Source of the DNA: Bacteroidales bacterium
Lineage (GTDB): Bacteria > Bacteroidota > Bacteroidia > Bacteroidales > UBA932
Length of the DNA: 64,000 nucleotides
Assembly: GCA_024398105.1 (NCBI GenBank)
Contig: JAKSJP010000006.1
Coordinates: 28,373-92,372 of the forward strand
Direction of reading: 5' to 3'
How positions within the stretch are numbered: the first letter of the stretch is position 1; each line of letters begins with the position of its first letter. A model generated the notes under the pieces. It was not told where the DNA came from, searched no databases, and was given only the letters and a program-made list of their open reading frames with translations. Shown here one piece after another: positions 6,962 through 15,681 of the stretch. A program made the position numbers and the translations under genes.

Positions 6962-8113
6962 ATGAAGATACTTGTCATAGACGATGAAAGAGCCATCAGA
7001 GGCGCAATGAAGGAAATTCTCATGGACGAAGGATACGATGTGGACGTCGCAGAAGACGGAGCCATCGGAGTCCAGGCTGCCGGAAAAGAGAAATACGACG
7101 TCATCTTCTGTGACATCAAGATGCCGAACATGGAAGGCACCGAGGTGCTCGACAAGCTCGTAGCTGAAGGTATCGAGACCCCTGTGGTCATGATTTCCGG
7201 CCATGCGGACATCCAGACCGCGGTCGACTGCATCAAGAAAGGCGCCTTCGACTTCATCCAGAAGCCTCTTGACCTCAACCGTATCCTCATTACAGTCAAG
7301 AACGCAACTGACAAGGCAAACCTTGTCAAGGACAACAAGATACTCAAGAAGAAAGTCTACGGCCAGGAGATGATCGGAAGCTCGGCTGCGCTCGGGCACA
7401 TCCGTGAGATCATCGCCAAGGTCGCTCCGACCGACGCCCGCGTACTCATCACCGGAAGCAACGGTTCTGGAAAGGAACTCGTTGCGCGCAGCCTCCACCA
7501 GCAGAGCGACCGCAGCCAGATGCCTTACATCGAGGTCAACTGTGCCGCGATTCCTTCAGAGCTCATCGAGAGCGAGCTTTTCGGACATGAGAAAGGATCC
7601 TTCACTTCTGCGATCAAGCAGCACAAGGGCAAGTTCGAGCAGGCCGACGGAGGAACACTCTTCCTCGACGAGATAGGCGACATGAGCCTTCCTGCACAGG
7701 CCAAGGTACTCCGCGTGCTCCAGGAGAAGAAGCTCTCACGCGTAGGAAGCGACAAGGACATCGAGGTCAATGTAAGAGTCATAGCCGCGACCAACAAGGA
7801 TCTCAGGAAAGAGATCGGGAACGGCAACTTCAGAGAGGACCTTTACCATCGTCTCAGTGTCATCCTCATCAAGGTTCCGAGCCTAGACGAGAGAAAGGAG
7901 GACATCCCTGAGCTCGTACAGTATTTCATCGGACAGATCTGCAGCGAAAGCGGCAAGCCGGAGCGTGAGATCTCAAAGGATGCGGTCAAGCTTCTCCAGG
8001 AGAAGAACTGGCCGGGAAACATCCGCGAGCTGCGCAACGTGGTAGAGCGTCTCCTCATTCTGGGAGGCACTCCTATCAGCGCACAAGATGTGAAGGACTA
8101 CGTTATTGCCTAG
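6962..8113 (+). CDS. NtrC-family response regulator lacking a DNA-binding domain
   Basis: This 383-residue protein has a receiver domain (about 1-120; phospho-acceptor D51, conserved K101) joined to a sigma-54-interacting AAA+ domain (about 135-375) with Walker A GSNGSGKE at 165-172 and Walker [11 protein letters not shown] at 231-240. The sigma-54 contact loop, normally GAFTGA, reads GSFTSA at 212-217. The protein ends just after the AAA+ lid ([16 protein letters not shown] plus about 25 residues), so the usual Fis-type helix-turn-helix is missing; full NtrC proteins have about 450 residues or more. The ATG at 6962 is used because the receiver domain begins there. No partner kinase is adjacent. 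The 3' end overlaps convergent lptB by 11 bases. Confidence 0.9.
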   Translation: MKILVIDDERAIRGAMKEILMDEGYDVDVAEDGAIGVQAAGKEKYDVIFCDIKMPNMEGTEVLDKLVAEGIETPVVMISGHADIQTAVDCIKKGAFDFIQKPLDLNRILITVKNATDKANLVKDNKILKKKVYGQEMIGSSAALGHIREIIAKVAPTDARVLITGSNGSGKELVARSLHQQSDRSQMPYIEVNCAAIPSELIESELFGHEKGSFTSAIKQHKGKFEQADGGTLFLDEIGDMSLPAQAKVLRVLQEKKLSRVGSDKDIEVNVRVIAATNKDLRKEIGNGNFREDLYHRLSVILIKVPSLDERKEDIPELVQYFIGQICSESGKPEREISKDAVKLLQEKNWPGNIRELRNVVERLLILGGTPISAQDVKDYVIA

Positions 8114-8882
8114 ACAGACGCTCTTCGTGTTCACGGAGAGCTCTTTCAACTGAAACTGAACGCTTCAGGGTAAAGCCTGAACCGAGGTACTTGGTGCGGA
8201 CGTCCTCGTCTGCGGCAAGAGCCTGTGGCGTACCCTGCTGAAGGATGGTACCTTCGTAGAGGAGGTACGCACGGTCAGTGATAGCAAGGGTCTCACCTAC
8301 GTTGTGGTCGGTGATGATCACACCGATGTTGCGGAACTTGAGCTTTGCGATGATATACTGGATATCCTCCACGGCGATAGGGTCGACTCCTGCGAAAGGC
8401 TCGTCAAGAAGGATGAACTTAGGGTCGACGGCAAGCGCACGTGCGATCTCGCAGCGCCTTCTCTCACCTCCGGAAAGCTGGATACCGAGGCTCTTGCGCA
8501 CCTTTGACAGATTGAACTCATCTATCAGGGACTCAAGCTTCGCCTCCCGTTCAGCCTTGGTCATGTCGGAGAGCTCCATGACGGACATGATATTGTCCTC
8601 GACAGACATCTTCCTGAAGACAGAGGCCTCCTGAGGAAGATATCCCACGCCCTTCTGGGATCTCTTGTACATCGGAAGATCTGTGATCTCCTCATCGTCG
8701 AGATAGATATGTCCTTCGTTAGGGACCACCTGGCCGGTGATCATATAGAAGCTGGTAGTCTTTCCCGCTCCGTTAGGACCGAGGAAGCCCACGATCTCGC
8801 CCTGCTCCACTTCCATGGACACGCCCTTGACGACAGTCCTTACGCCGTATTTCTTTACAAGATTCTCCGCACGAAGTTTCAT
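8103..8882 (-). CDS. lptB: LPS export ABC transporter ATPase LptB
   Basis: This 259-residue ABC ATPase has Walker [10 protein letters not shown] (about 34-42), the signature [15 protein letters not shown] (about 137-151) and Walker [13 protein letters not shown] (about 157-168). The phrases [14 protein letters not shown] and [13 protein letters not shown] are typical of LptB, which powers lipopolysaccharide extraction from the inner membrane with LptF and LptG. It lies 6 bases after dnaX and has an extended C-terminal helix. An LptF/LptG-type permease is encoded elsewhere in the window (41352). Confidence 0.93.
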   Translation of the reverse strand: MKLRAENLVKKYGVRTVVKGVSMEVEQGEIVGFLGPNGAGKTTSFYMITGQVVPNEGHIYLDDEEITDLPMYKRSQKGVGYLPQEASVFRKMSVEDNIMSVMELSDMTKAEREAKLESLIDEFNLSKVRKSLGIQLSGGERRRCEIARALAVDPKFILLDEPFAGVDPIAVEDIQYIIAKLKFRNIGVIITDHNVGETLAITDRAYLLYEGTILQQGTPQALAADEDVRTKYLGSGFTLKRSVSVERALREHEERLSRQ

Positions 8883-8888
8883 ATCCGC

Positions 8889-10580
8889 TTATTTTGCATC
8901 AAGCCCGAAATCCTTGACGAGGTCCTTGACCTCAGGATTTGAATTGATAAGGTCTATTGCCTGCTCGGCAGGCATATATGCTTTCGTCTCGACAGACGCG
9001 ACAGGCACGACATCGACTGCAAGACGGATCTTTCCGTTCCCGACGATATTGCAGAGATTCTTCTCGATGTCTCGCAGAAGGTTCTGCTCAATCCATGTCT
9101 TCTGGGACTCATTGAGTACCTGGAAGGTCAGCAGCTTGTGGTCAGGATTCTCCTCGAAGGCAAGCTTTGCTGAGACAAGTGTCTGGGCAAGACGAGGTCT
9201 TGACTTGTAAAGTTCGCACAGATCCTTCCACGCCGTCCTCAAGGCATCGTCCGATGGGAGCTTGTCTTCGGCAACGGTCTGGACTGCCTTTTCTTCCACA
9301 GGCTTCACGGCCGTTGGATCGAGGACCAGCTTCGGCGCTGACCTTCTTCTTGAAGGGGCAGGTGCCGGAGCCACAGGCTTTGGTGCGACAGCCGGCGCAG
9401 GAGCTGCTGGCTGCGCAGGTACTGCTGGCTGCGCAGGTGCTGCTGGCTGTGCAGGAGCGGTTGCCGGTGCTGCGACTGGCTGCATGGCAGGCTTTGAGAG
9501 GATGAAGCTGAGCTTCATCAGTGCGAATTCGATATGGAGACGAGGATTGACGCTGGCCTTATATCCGCTCTCGCATGCAGTAGTGACCGCGAGCGCCTCA
9601 TAGAGGAAAGCAAGCGGACATCTTGCGGCCTGCTCCCTGTACTGCTCCTTGAGAGAAGCCGGGAGTTCAAGCAGAGCCTCAAGGGCATTGCTCTTCGCAA
9701 CCACCAGGTCGCGCAGATGCGAGCTGAGGGCCGAGATGAAGTGGAGGGAGTTGAAACCCTTCGCGAGCACCTCGTCGAACTTCAGCAACGCCGACTGGTA
9801 GTCACCTGCGAGAAAAGCATTGACGAGGGCGAAGCTATGTTCGTATGAAAGGACATTGAGGTTCTTGAGTACATCCTCGTACTTTATGTCAGTGCCGCAG
9901 AAAGCGACAGTCTGGTCGAAGATAGTGAGGGCGTCACGCATCGCGCCGTCGGCCTTCATCGCTATCACATGGAGCGACTCGTCGTCCACGGTTATGCCTT
10001 CCTTGTCCGCGATCGACCTGAGGTTCTTCACGATGTCAGGTATGCTGATACGGTTGAAATCGTAGGTCTGGCAGCGAGAGAGGATGGTAGGAAGTATCTT
10101 GTGCTTCTCAGTTGTCGCAAGGATGAAGATCGCATGTGCAGGCGGTTCCTCGAGGGTCTTGAGGAAGGCGTTGAAAGCCTGGGTCGAGAGCATGTGGACC
10201 TCATCGACGATGAAGACGCTGTACTTGCCGACCTGAGGAGGAATGTTGACCTGCTCGATGAGAGCCTTGATGTCGTCGACGCTGTTGTTCGATGCGGCGT
10301 CGAGCTCATGTATACAGTACGAGCGGCCTTCCTGGAATGAGCGGCATGACTCGCACTCACCGCAAGGTTCCATCTCCGCCGACGGGTTCGAGCAGTTGAT
10401 GGTCTTTGCAAAGATACGGGCTGCGCTTGTCTTGCCGACTCCGCGCGGTCCGCAGAACAGGTAGGCATGTGCCAGCTGGCCTCTGATGATGGAATTCTTC
10501 AGAGTCTGGGCTATATTGTCCTGACCGATGAGAGACTCGAAAGAGTCCGGTCTGTACTTACGGGCTGATACTATATACAT
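8889..10580 (-). CDS. dnaX: DNA polymerase III subunits gamma and tau
   Basis: This 563-residue clamp-loader ATPase has Walker A GPRGVGKT at about 44-51, a four-cysteine zinc module between about 65 and 85 (INCSNP, CGECESC) and Walker B FIVDEVHM near 130. After the three clamp-loader domains comes a Pro/Ala-rich linker (about 370-410) encoded partly by an 18-bp tandem repeat, then a C-terminal tau-like region. The ATG at 10580 is chosen because MYIVSARKYRP is the conserved N-terminus; an earlier in-frame ATG would add 13 residues and cross the promoter box. No slippery heptamer for programmed frameshifting was identified. Confidence 0.95.
   Translation of the reverse strand: MYIVSARKYRPDSFESLIGQDNIAQTLKNSIIRGQLAHAYLFCGPRGVGKTSAARIFAKTINCSNPSAEMEPCGECESCRSFQEGRSYCIHELDAASNNSVDDIKALIEQVNIPPQVGKYSVFIVDEVHMLSTQAFNAFLKTLEEPPAHAIFILATTEKHKILPTILSRCQTYDFNRISIPDIVKNLRSIADKEGITVDDESLHVIAMKADGAMRDALTIFDQTVAFCGTDIKYEDVLKNLNVLSYEHSFALVNAFLAGDYQSALLKFDEVLAKGFNSLHFISALSSHLRDLVVAKSNALEALLELPASLKEQYREQAARCPLAFLYEALAVTTACESGYKASVNPRLHIEFALMKLSFILSKPAMQPVAAPATAPAQPAAPAQPAVPAQPAAPAPAVAPKPVAPAPAPSRRRSAPKLVLDPTAVKPVEEKAVQTVAEDKLPSDDALRTAWKDLCELYKSRPRLAQTLVSAKLAFEENPDHKLLTFQVLNESQKTWIEQNLLRDIEKNLCNIVGNGKIRLAVDVVPVASVETKAYMPAEQAIDLINSNPEVKDLVKDFGLDAK
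9404..9457 (-). repeat. 18-bp tandem repeat in the dnaX linker
   Basis: Three consecutive 18-bp units starting CTGCTGGCTGYGCAGG encode repeated Ala-Gln-Pro-Ala-x-Pro in the flexible linker between the ATPase and tau parts of DnaX. The length probably varies between strains. Confidence 0.8.
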
Positions 10581-10586
10581 AACACA

Positions 10587-10594
10587 CAAATGTA
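10587..10594 (-). promoter_or_regulatory. -7 promoter box for dnaX
   Basis: The minus strand reads TACATTTG, an exact TAnnTTTG match, only 6 bases before the dnaX ATG at 10580. The transcript would have essentially no leader. Confidence 0.5.
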
Positions 10595-10606
10595 CGCATA
10601 TTTTCT

Positions 10607-10614
10607 TAACTTTG
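10607..10614 (+). promoter_or_regulatory. -7 promoter box for the secreted-protein / M16 operon
   Basis: TAACTTTG matches TAnnTTTG exactly and ends 16 bases before the ATG at 10631. It is divergent from the dnaX box 13 bases away. Confidence 0.6.
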
Positions 10615-10630
10615 TACAAAACGACATTTC

Positions 10631-11455
10631 ATGAAAAGGATTTTCACAATCATACTTACATCCCTTGTCTCACTGACATGCCTTGCCCAGGCCCAGGTCA
10701 CCATCGTCTCCAGGAAGGAGAAGCTCGCAGACTTCCCGACAAAGACCCTGAAGGTCGTCCTGCCGGGAGAGGACTATGTCAGCATGGCCCTGCGCGAAGC
10801 CCTCAGGAACGCATGGTCGGTATCCGCCTACGAGTTCTGCGGACCTGCCGAGTTCAACGCCCTCAAGGAAAAGGACGGATACTATTTCATGGTACCTTAC
10901 AAGAACGAAGGCAAGAAATACGACGGCATCACCTATCTCACCGTCGTCAAGAGCGGAGCAAAGGAACTTGGCGACATGATGGAGCTTGCCACGATGCCTC
11001 TGGCCCCTGGCGACGAACCTCTCGGCAGGGAAGGCGCCTATATGCCTGCCATCCTTGACGTAATGCAGAGACATATCGAGAGGTCCCTTGTAGAAGGTTC
11101 GAAGAACATCAGCTCGATGGTCGAGAAGGCCCCTAAGGCAAGTACCATGGACCTTGTCATAGACGAAACCGACCTAGGCAGCGGAATCAGCGAGAAGCTA
11201 CGTGCGAAGAAGCTCCAGGGCGTCGTGAAGAGTTCTGCCGAGGCTGCGGCCATCTTCCAGGATGCGGCGGCCAGGACCGAGGTGGGATACACGATCTCCC
11301 CTACCGAACCTGGCACAGGTGCCGTCTGCTACAAGATGCTTTTCGACGCGAGGACCCATTCGCTCTACTATTTCGAGAAGCATAAGATCAGTGAGTCCAA
11401 CGGACGTGGATTCCTCAAGAAAGACATCTCGAAACTCACCGCTGGAAGGAAATGA
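10631..11455 (+). CDS. Secreted protein of unknown function
   Basis: This 274-residue protein has an N-terminal signal peptide (MKRIFTIILTSLVSLTCLAQAQ) and no other membrane segment, so it should be periplasmic or surface-exposed. I do not recognise a catalytic motif. The mature part has a mixed alpha/beta composition with a hydrophilic, lysine-rich C-terminus. Its stop overlaps the start of the M16 peptidase gene (ATGA), which suggests translational coupling and a shared process with the peptidase. It is the first gene of a three-gene operon. Confidence 0.75.
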   Translation: MKRIFTIILTSLVSLTCLAQAQVTIVSRKEKLADFPTKTLKVVLPGEDYVSMALREALRNAWSVSAYEFCGPAEFNALKEKDGYYFMVPYKNEGKKYDGITYLTVVKSGAKELGDMMELATMPLAPGDEPLGREGAYMPAILDVMQRHIERSLVEGSKNISSMVEKAPKASTMDLVIDETDLGSGISEKLRAKKLQGVVKSSAEAAAIFQDAAARTEVGYTISPTEPGTGAVCYKMLFDARTHSLYYFEKHKISESNGRGFLKKDISKLTAGRK

Positions 11456-12702
11456 TCTGGGGAAAGGCCGAATGCGGCATGCTCTATGCCGTAAAGCGAA
11501 GCGGCTCAGCCGTGGGTTACTGTGCGCTCAGCATCAGATGCGGAACCCGCAATGAAGAGGGTTTCCATAGCGGCATCGCACATTTCACCGAACATACAAT
11601 ATTCAAGGGGACGAGCCGTAGAAGCTCGGCCTGCATAAACAATTACCTCGACCGTCTCGGCGGCGAGCTGAACGCCTACACGACCAAGGAGGAGCTCGTC
11701 ATCCACTCGACAGTCCTGAAGGAGGACCTCCGCAAAGCCGCGAACCTCCTGATGGAGCTCGCGACCTGCCCTACATTCCCGCAGCACGAGATCGACACCG
11801 AAAGAGGAGTCGTCATCGAGGAGATCAAGTCCTACAAGGACTCCCCTGCCGACGACGTCTACGACCAGTTCGAGGGCATGCTCTTCCAGGGTCACCCGCT
11901 TGAGCGTCCCATCCTCGGCACGGTCGACTCTGTGAAGAAGATCAGTTCCGAAGAGCTCCGTCGCTTCGTCAGCGAGAAGTTCGTGCCGGAGGCCATGGCC
12001 TTCACCGTAGTCGCCGACATCGACGAGAAGATACTCGAGAAGAAGGTACTCAAGCTGATAGGTTCATGGTACCCTGACCACAGTCCGCAGACGGAGATCG
12101 CCGGTGTCAGACCGTCGGATGGAAGGCTCTACTTCAATCCGCAGGCTCCCGTCTTCGACAAGACCGTCGACAAGCGCAACCACGAGGTCAACGCCGTGAT
12201 GGGCTATCTAGCCCCTTCGCTCTACGAAGAGAAGGAAAGGATCACAGCCGTCCTGCTCGGAAACATACTCGCCGGACCCGCTTCGAACTCCATCCTCAAC
12301 AGTGTCCTGCGAGAGAAGAACGGCTGGGTCTACGGAGTCGAGTCGGCCTATACCCAATACTCCGACACAGGAGTGATGGCCATCAGCCTCGGCTGCGAGA
12401 AGCCGAACGTTGAGAAATGCCGCCAGTCAATCGAGAAAGAACTGGAGAAGCTGCGCACCGTACCGCTGTCCCCAGCCCGTCTCAAGGCCGCGAAGAAACA
12501 GCTGCTCGGGCAGCTTGCCATCAGCTCTGACAATGGTGAGAGCCAGTGCCTCAGCATGGGAAAGAGCCTGCTCGCCTACGGCAGGATCTCCCCCGACAAC
12601 GAGATCCGCACGCACATCGAGGAGATCAGCTCCGAGGACCTCAGGCAGATGGCCTGCAGGATATTCGGCAAAGAAAAGATATCAAGACTTGTATTCTTAT
12701 AA
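11452..12702 (+). CDS. M16-family zinc metallopeptidase
   Basis: This 416-residue protein is a single M16 (pitrilysin/processing-peptidase) unit. The inverted zinc motif HxxEH is HFTEH at residues 44-48, and the distal glutamate is in ERGVVIEE (about 117-124). The second half (about 190-416) is the related non-catalytic domain, with the NGWVYGVES motif near 290. It has no signal peptide, so it should be cytoplasmic. Length and motifs match the processing-peptidase-like proteins of many bacteria. It overlaps the gene upstream by 4 bases and the methyltransferase gene downstream by 1 base (TAATG). Confidence 0.92.
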   Translation: MIWGKAECGMLYAVKRSGSAVGYCALSIRCGTRNEEGFHSGIAHFTEHTIFKGTSRRSSACINNYLDRLGGELNAYTTKEELVIHSTVLKEDLRKAANLLMELATCPTFPQHEIDTERGVVIEEIKSYKDSPADDVYDQFEGMLFQGHPLERPILGTVDSVKKISSEELRRFVSEKFVPEAMAFTVVADIDEKILEKKVLKLIGSWYPDHSPQTEIAGVRPSDGRLYFNPQAPVFDKTVDKRNHEVNAVMGYLAPSLYEEKERITAVLLGNILAGPASNSILNSVLREKNGWVYGVESAYTQYSDTGVMAISLGCEKPNVEKCRQSIEKELEKLRTVPLSPARLKAAKKQLLGQLAISSDNGESQCLSMGKSLLAYGRISPDNEIRTHIEEISSEDLRQMACRIFGKEKISRLVFL

Positions 12703-13343
12703 TGGAGACAGCAGAAGAAAAATACCTCAAGGCCCACGCCACCCCTCAGACCGAAGCTCTCAGCTGGCTTGAGCGACAGACCTATATACGTACGAACTAC
12801 CCACGCATGCTCTCAGGAGCTGTGCAAGGACGTTTCCTTACGATCATGGTGGAGTTCTGCAAGGCTTCTTCTGTGCTCGAGATCGGCACTTTCACAGGAT
12901 ACTCATCGATCTGCATGGCCTACGGTCTTCCTGAAGGAGGCCATCTGGATGCACTTGAGATCAACGACGAGCTCGAAGACCTCATCCGCGAAGGCTGGGA
13001 AAGAGCCGGCGTAGCCGACAAGGTGTCGCTCCACATAGGTGACGCCAAGGAGACTCTCCTCCGGCTGAAGGAAGAAGGCAAGGAGTACGACCTTGTCTAC
13101 ATCGATGCCAACAAGAGGGAGTACTGCGACTACTATGAGACTCTCTTCGACATGATCCGCCCGGGCGGCTGCATCCTCGCCGACGACGTGCTGTGGGACG
13201 GAAAGCTGTACCAGGACCCTGTTCCTCAGGACAAACAGACTCAAGGCATCGTCAGATTCAACGACATGGTCGCCGCCGACCCTCGCGTCGAGGTCGTGAT
13301 ACTGCCTGTCAGGGACGGACTAAGCATAATAAGGAAGAAATAG
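12702..13343 (+). CDS. Class I SAM-dependent O-methyltransferase
   Basis: This 213-residue enzyme belongs to the catechol O-methyltransferase-like family (Methyltransf_3). The SAM-binding motif VLEIGTFTGYSS is at about 59-70, ALEINDE at about 83-89, and the metal-binding YIDANKREY and DDVLWDGK segments follow. The natural methyl acceptor is unknown; metal-dependent methylation of a catechol-type hydroxyl is the family norm. The start codon overlaps the M16 stop, so it is translationally coupled. An in-frame upstream extension is ignored because it lies wholly inside the peptidase gene. Confidence 0.9.
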   Translation: METAEEKYLKAHATPQTEALSWLERQTYIRTNYPRMLSGAVQGRFLTIMVEFCKASSVLEIGTFTGYSSICMAYGLPEGGHLDALEINDELEDLIREGWERAGVADKVSLHIGDAKETLLRLKEEGKEYDLVYIDANKREYCDYYETLFDMIRPGGCILADDVLWDGKLYQDPVPQDKQTQGIVRFNDMVAADPRVEVVILPVRDGLSIIRKK

Positions 13344-13371
13344 TTCCCGCCAGGAACGACAAAAAAAAGAA

Positions 13372-13401
13372 ACCGCAGCGGATCTCACGACCTGCTGCGG
13401 T
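13372..13401. terminator. Bidirectional terminator after the O-methyltransferase
   Basis: ACCGCAGC pairs with GCTGCGGT around a 14-base loop. The plus strand continues TATTTTGTTT and the minus strand TTTCTTTTTTTT, so it works in both directions. The minus-strand poly-T run is the stronger. Confidence 0.85.
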
Positions 13402-13461
13402 ATTTTGTTTCATCTATTCAGTATGTTTAAACTTTCAATTAACTAATCCGATTAAGGTATT

Positions 13462-13481
13462 AGCCAATTCCGTGCCAAACT
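13462..13481 (-). promoter_or_regulatory. Sigma-54-like TTTGGCACG motif after the DUF1015 stop
   Basis: On the minus strand AGTTTGGCACGGAATTGGCT begins 3 bases after the stop codon. It has TGGCACG and exact GG-N10-GC spacing, as in sigma-54 promoters, and TGGCT in place of the ideal TTGCW. It points toward the terminator at 13372-13401, so it would drive a short RNA of about 80-90 bases and no protein. A near copy lies at 1908-1926. Confidence 0.4.
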
Positions 13482-13484
13482 GAA

Positions 13485-14747
13485 TTAATCTAAGGTATGT
13501 ATTGCGAGACCTGAGCGGAGCTTAGGCTCGAACCATGTTGTCTTAGGAGGCATGATGTTGCCGCTGTCGGCGATGTTGATGAGCTGGGACATAGACACTG
13601 GATAAAGTGCGAACGCCACCTTCATCTCACCGTTGTCGACTCTGCGTGCAAGCTCGCCGAGACCACGGATACCACCGACGAAGTCGATTCTCTTGTCTGT
13701 ACGGAGATCCTTGATGCCAAGGACCTTGTCAAGTACAAGGTTTGAAAGGATGGTCACATCAAGCACACCGATAGGGTCATTGTCGTCATAGCGGCCTTCC
13801 TTTGTCTCAAGGCTGTACCACTTGTTGCCAAGGTACATAGAGAACTGATGGAGATGGTCCGGACGATATGGCTTTGCAGGTCTGCCGCAGCGAGGCTTGG
13901 TCTCAAGCTTGACCTCAAAGTCCTCCTCGAGCGCCTTGAGGAGCTCTTCCTCTGAAAGGCCGTTGAGATCCTTCACTACGCGGTTGTAGTCGATGATCTT
14001 GAGCTGGCTCTCAGGGAAACATACTGCCATGAAGAAGTTGTACTCCTCGTCACCTGTATGGTCTGGATTCTTCTCTTTCTTCTCTGCGCCTACGCGTGCA
14101 GCCGCTGCAGTACGGTGGTGACCGTCAGCGACATAGAAAGCAGGGACGTCGTTCTGGAAGATCTCGCTGATGCGGGCGATGAGTGCGTCGTCATCGATCA
14201 CCCAGAAGTGGTGGCCGAAGCCGTCCTCAGCGACGAAATCGTACTCAGGAGTGCCGGTGATGGTGTCCTTGATGATCTGGGCAAGCTCCGCATTGTCAGG
14301 GAAAGCGAAGAACACAGGCTCGATGTTCGCATTCTGGATGCGGACATGGATCATGCGGTCGTCCTCCTTGTCCCTGCGGGTAAGCTCATGCTTCTTGATC
14401 TTGCCTGTAGCGTAGTCGTCTGTATGCGCACAGAGGACGAAGCCGTACTGGGTACGCTTCTCCATTGTCTGCGCATAGATATAGTAGCAAGGCTTCGCGT
14501 CCTTTACGAGCCATTTCTTCTCCTGCCATGCCTTGAAGTTCTCGACAGCCTTGTCATAGACCATCTGGCTGTGCTCGTCTGCGATAGGATCGAAGTCGAT
14601 CTCAGGCTTTGTGATGTGGAGGAGGGACTTCTCTCCTGCCTCCTTCTGTGCCTCCTCTGAGTTGAGGACGTCGTATGGCCTTGCTGCCACCTCTGTCACG
14701 ATCTCCTTCGGAGGACGTATTGCTGCGAATGGTTTTACTCTTACCAT
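13485..14747 (-). CDS. DUF1015-family protein
   Basis: This 420-residue cytoplasmic protein matches the DUF1015 family along its length, including the N-terminal FAAIRPP and RPYDVLN motifs and the central YVADGHHRTAAA motif (about 203-214). The biochemical role is not known. It directly follows serA (gap 7 bases) and serC; this gene order is widespread in anaerobes and suggests a link with serine or phosphoserine metabolism. It is the last gene of the operon. Confidence 0.9.
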   Translation of the reverse strand: MVRVKPFAAIRPPKEIVTEVAARPYDVLNSEEAQKEAGEKSLLHITKPEIDFDPIADEHSQMVYDKAVENFKAWQEKKWLVKDAKPCYYIYAQTMEKRTQYGFVLCAHTDDYATGKIKKHELTRRDKEDDRMIHVRIQNANIEPVFFAFPDNAELAQIIKDTITGTPEYDFVAEDGFGHHFWVIDDDALIARISEIFQNDVPAFYVADGHHRTAAAARVGAEKKEKNPDHTGDEEYNFFMAVCFPESQLKIIDYNRVVKDLNGLSEEELLKALEEDFEVKLETKPRCGRPAKPYRPDHLHQFSMYLGNKWYSLETKEGRYDDNDPIGVLDVTILSNLVLDKVLGIKDLRTDKRIDFVGGIRGLGELARRVDNGEMKVAFALYPVSMSQLINIADSGNIMPPKTTWFEPKLRSGLAIHTLD

Positions 14748-14754
14748 GGATATC

Positions 14755-15675
14755 CTACTTGTTTACCTGGAAACGTGTGTTGCCTGTAGCGAAGAAATCA
14801 ACGATCTGGTTTGCGGCTGCAAGACCTGCGTTCATGTTGGCCTCAGCTGTCTGGGCACCCATCTTCTTAGGTGTAGCGAAGATGCGGGCACCGAACTTCT
14901 CCTTAAGCTCTGCATAGTTGTCAGGAGCGACGTCGGTGATGTACTTGAGGTCCTGACGGTCCTCGAGAGCCTTTGCGAGACCCTCCTCGTCAACGACTTC
15001 CTTGCGTGCGGTGTTCACGAGGCATGCGCCCTTAGGCATCTTGGTGATGAGGTCGTAGTTGAGTGACTTCACTGTCTGAGGAGTAGCAGGGATGTGGACT
15101 GAGATGAAGTCGCACTTTGAATACATATCCTCAACGCTCTCTGCTGGCTCCGCACCGAGCTCCTTGATCTTCTCTGCAGGGATGAAAGGATCGATCGCCA
15201 TGATCTTCATGCCGAGAGCCTCTGCCTTCTTGCCCACGAGGCGGCCTACGTTGCCGAAAGCCTGTACGCCGAGGGTCTTGCCCATGATCTCAGAACCTGT
15301 GGCAGGAGTGAACTGACCACGGCACATATAGATCATCATGGCGATTGCAAGCTCTGCGACAGCGTTCGAGTTCTGTCCTGGAGTGTTCATCACTACGACA
15401 TTGTGAGATGTTGCAGCTGCGAGGTCCACATTGTCGAAACCTGCACCTGCACGTACGACGATCTTGAGGTTCTTCGCTGCGTCGAGCACCTCAGCGGTGA
15501 CCTTGTCGGAACGGATGATGAGTGCGTCCACATCTGCGACAGCAGCTACGAGGTCGCTCTGCTCAGGATACTTCTCAAGAGCTACGAACTCATGGCCTGC
15601 ATTTACGATGATATCCTTGATTCCAGCCACTGCTGCGGCTGAGAATGGTTTCTGGGTTGCGATAAGAACTTTCAT
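14755..15675 (-). CDS. serA: D-3-phosphoglycerate dehydrogenase, short type
   Basis: This 306-residue enzyme makes the first committed step of serine synthesis (3-phosphoglycerate to 3-phosphohydroxypyruvate). It has the substrate and Rossmann domains only; the C-terminal regulatory ACT domain of longer SerA is absent. The NAD motif reads AFGNVG at 139-144. The catalytic arginine is in NTARKEVVD (about 224). The usual catalytic histidine after TP is lysine here (TPKKMGAQ, K270), as in the short 'type III' enzymes described from Entamoeba. It lies between serC and the DUF1015 gene. Confidence 0.93.
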   Translation of the reverse strand: MKVLIATQKPFSAAAVAGIKDIIVNAGHEFVALEKYPEQSDLVAAVADVDALIIRSDKVTAEVLDAAKNLKIVVRAGAGFDNVDLAAATSHNVVVMNTPGQNSNAVAELAIAMMIYMCRGQFTPATGSEIMGKTLGVQAFGNVGRLVGKKAEALGMKIMAIDPFIPAEKIKELGAEPAESVEDMYSKCDFISVHIPATPQTVKSLNYDLITKMPKGACLVNTARKEVVDEEGLAKALEDRQDLKYITDVAPDNYAELKEKFGARIFATPKKMGAQTAEANMNAGLAAANQIVDFFATGNTRFQVNK

Positions 15676-15681
15676 TTCCTT

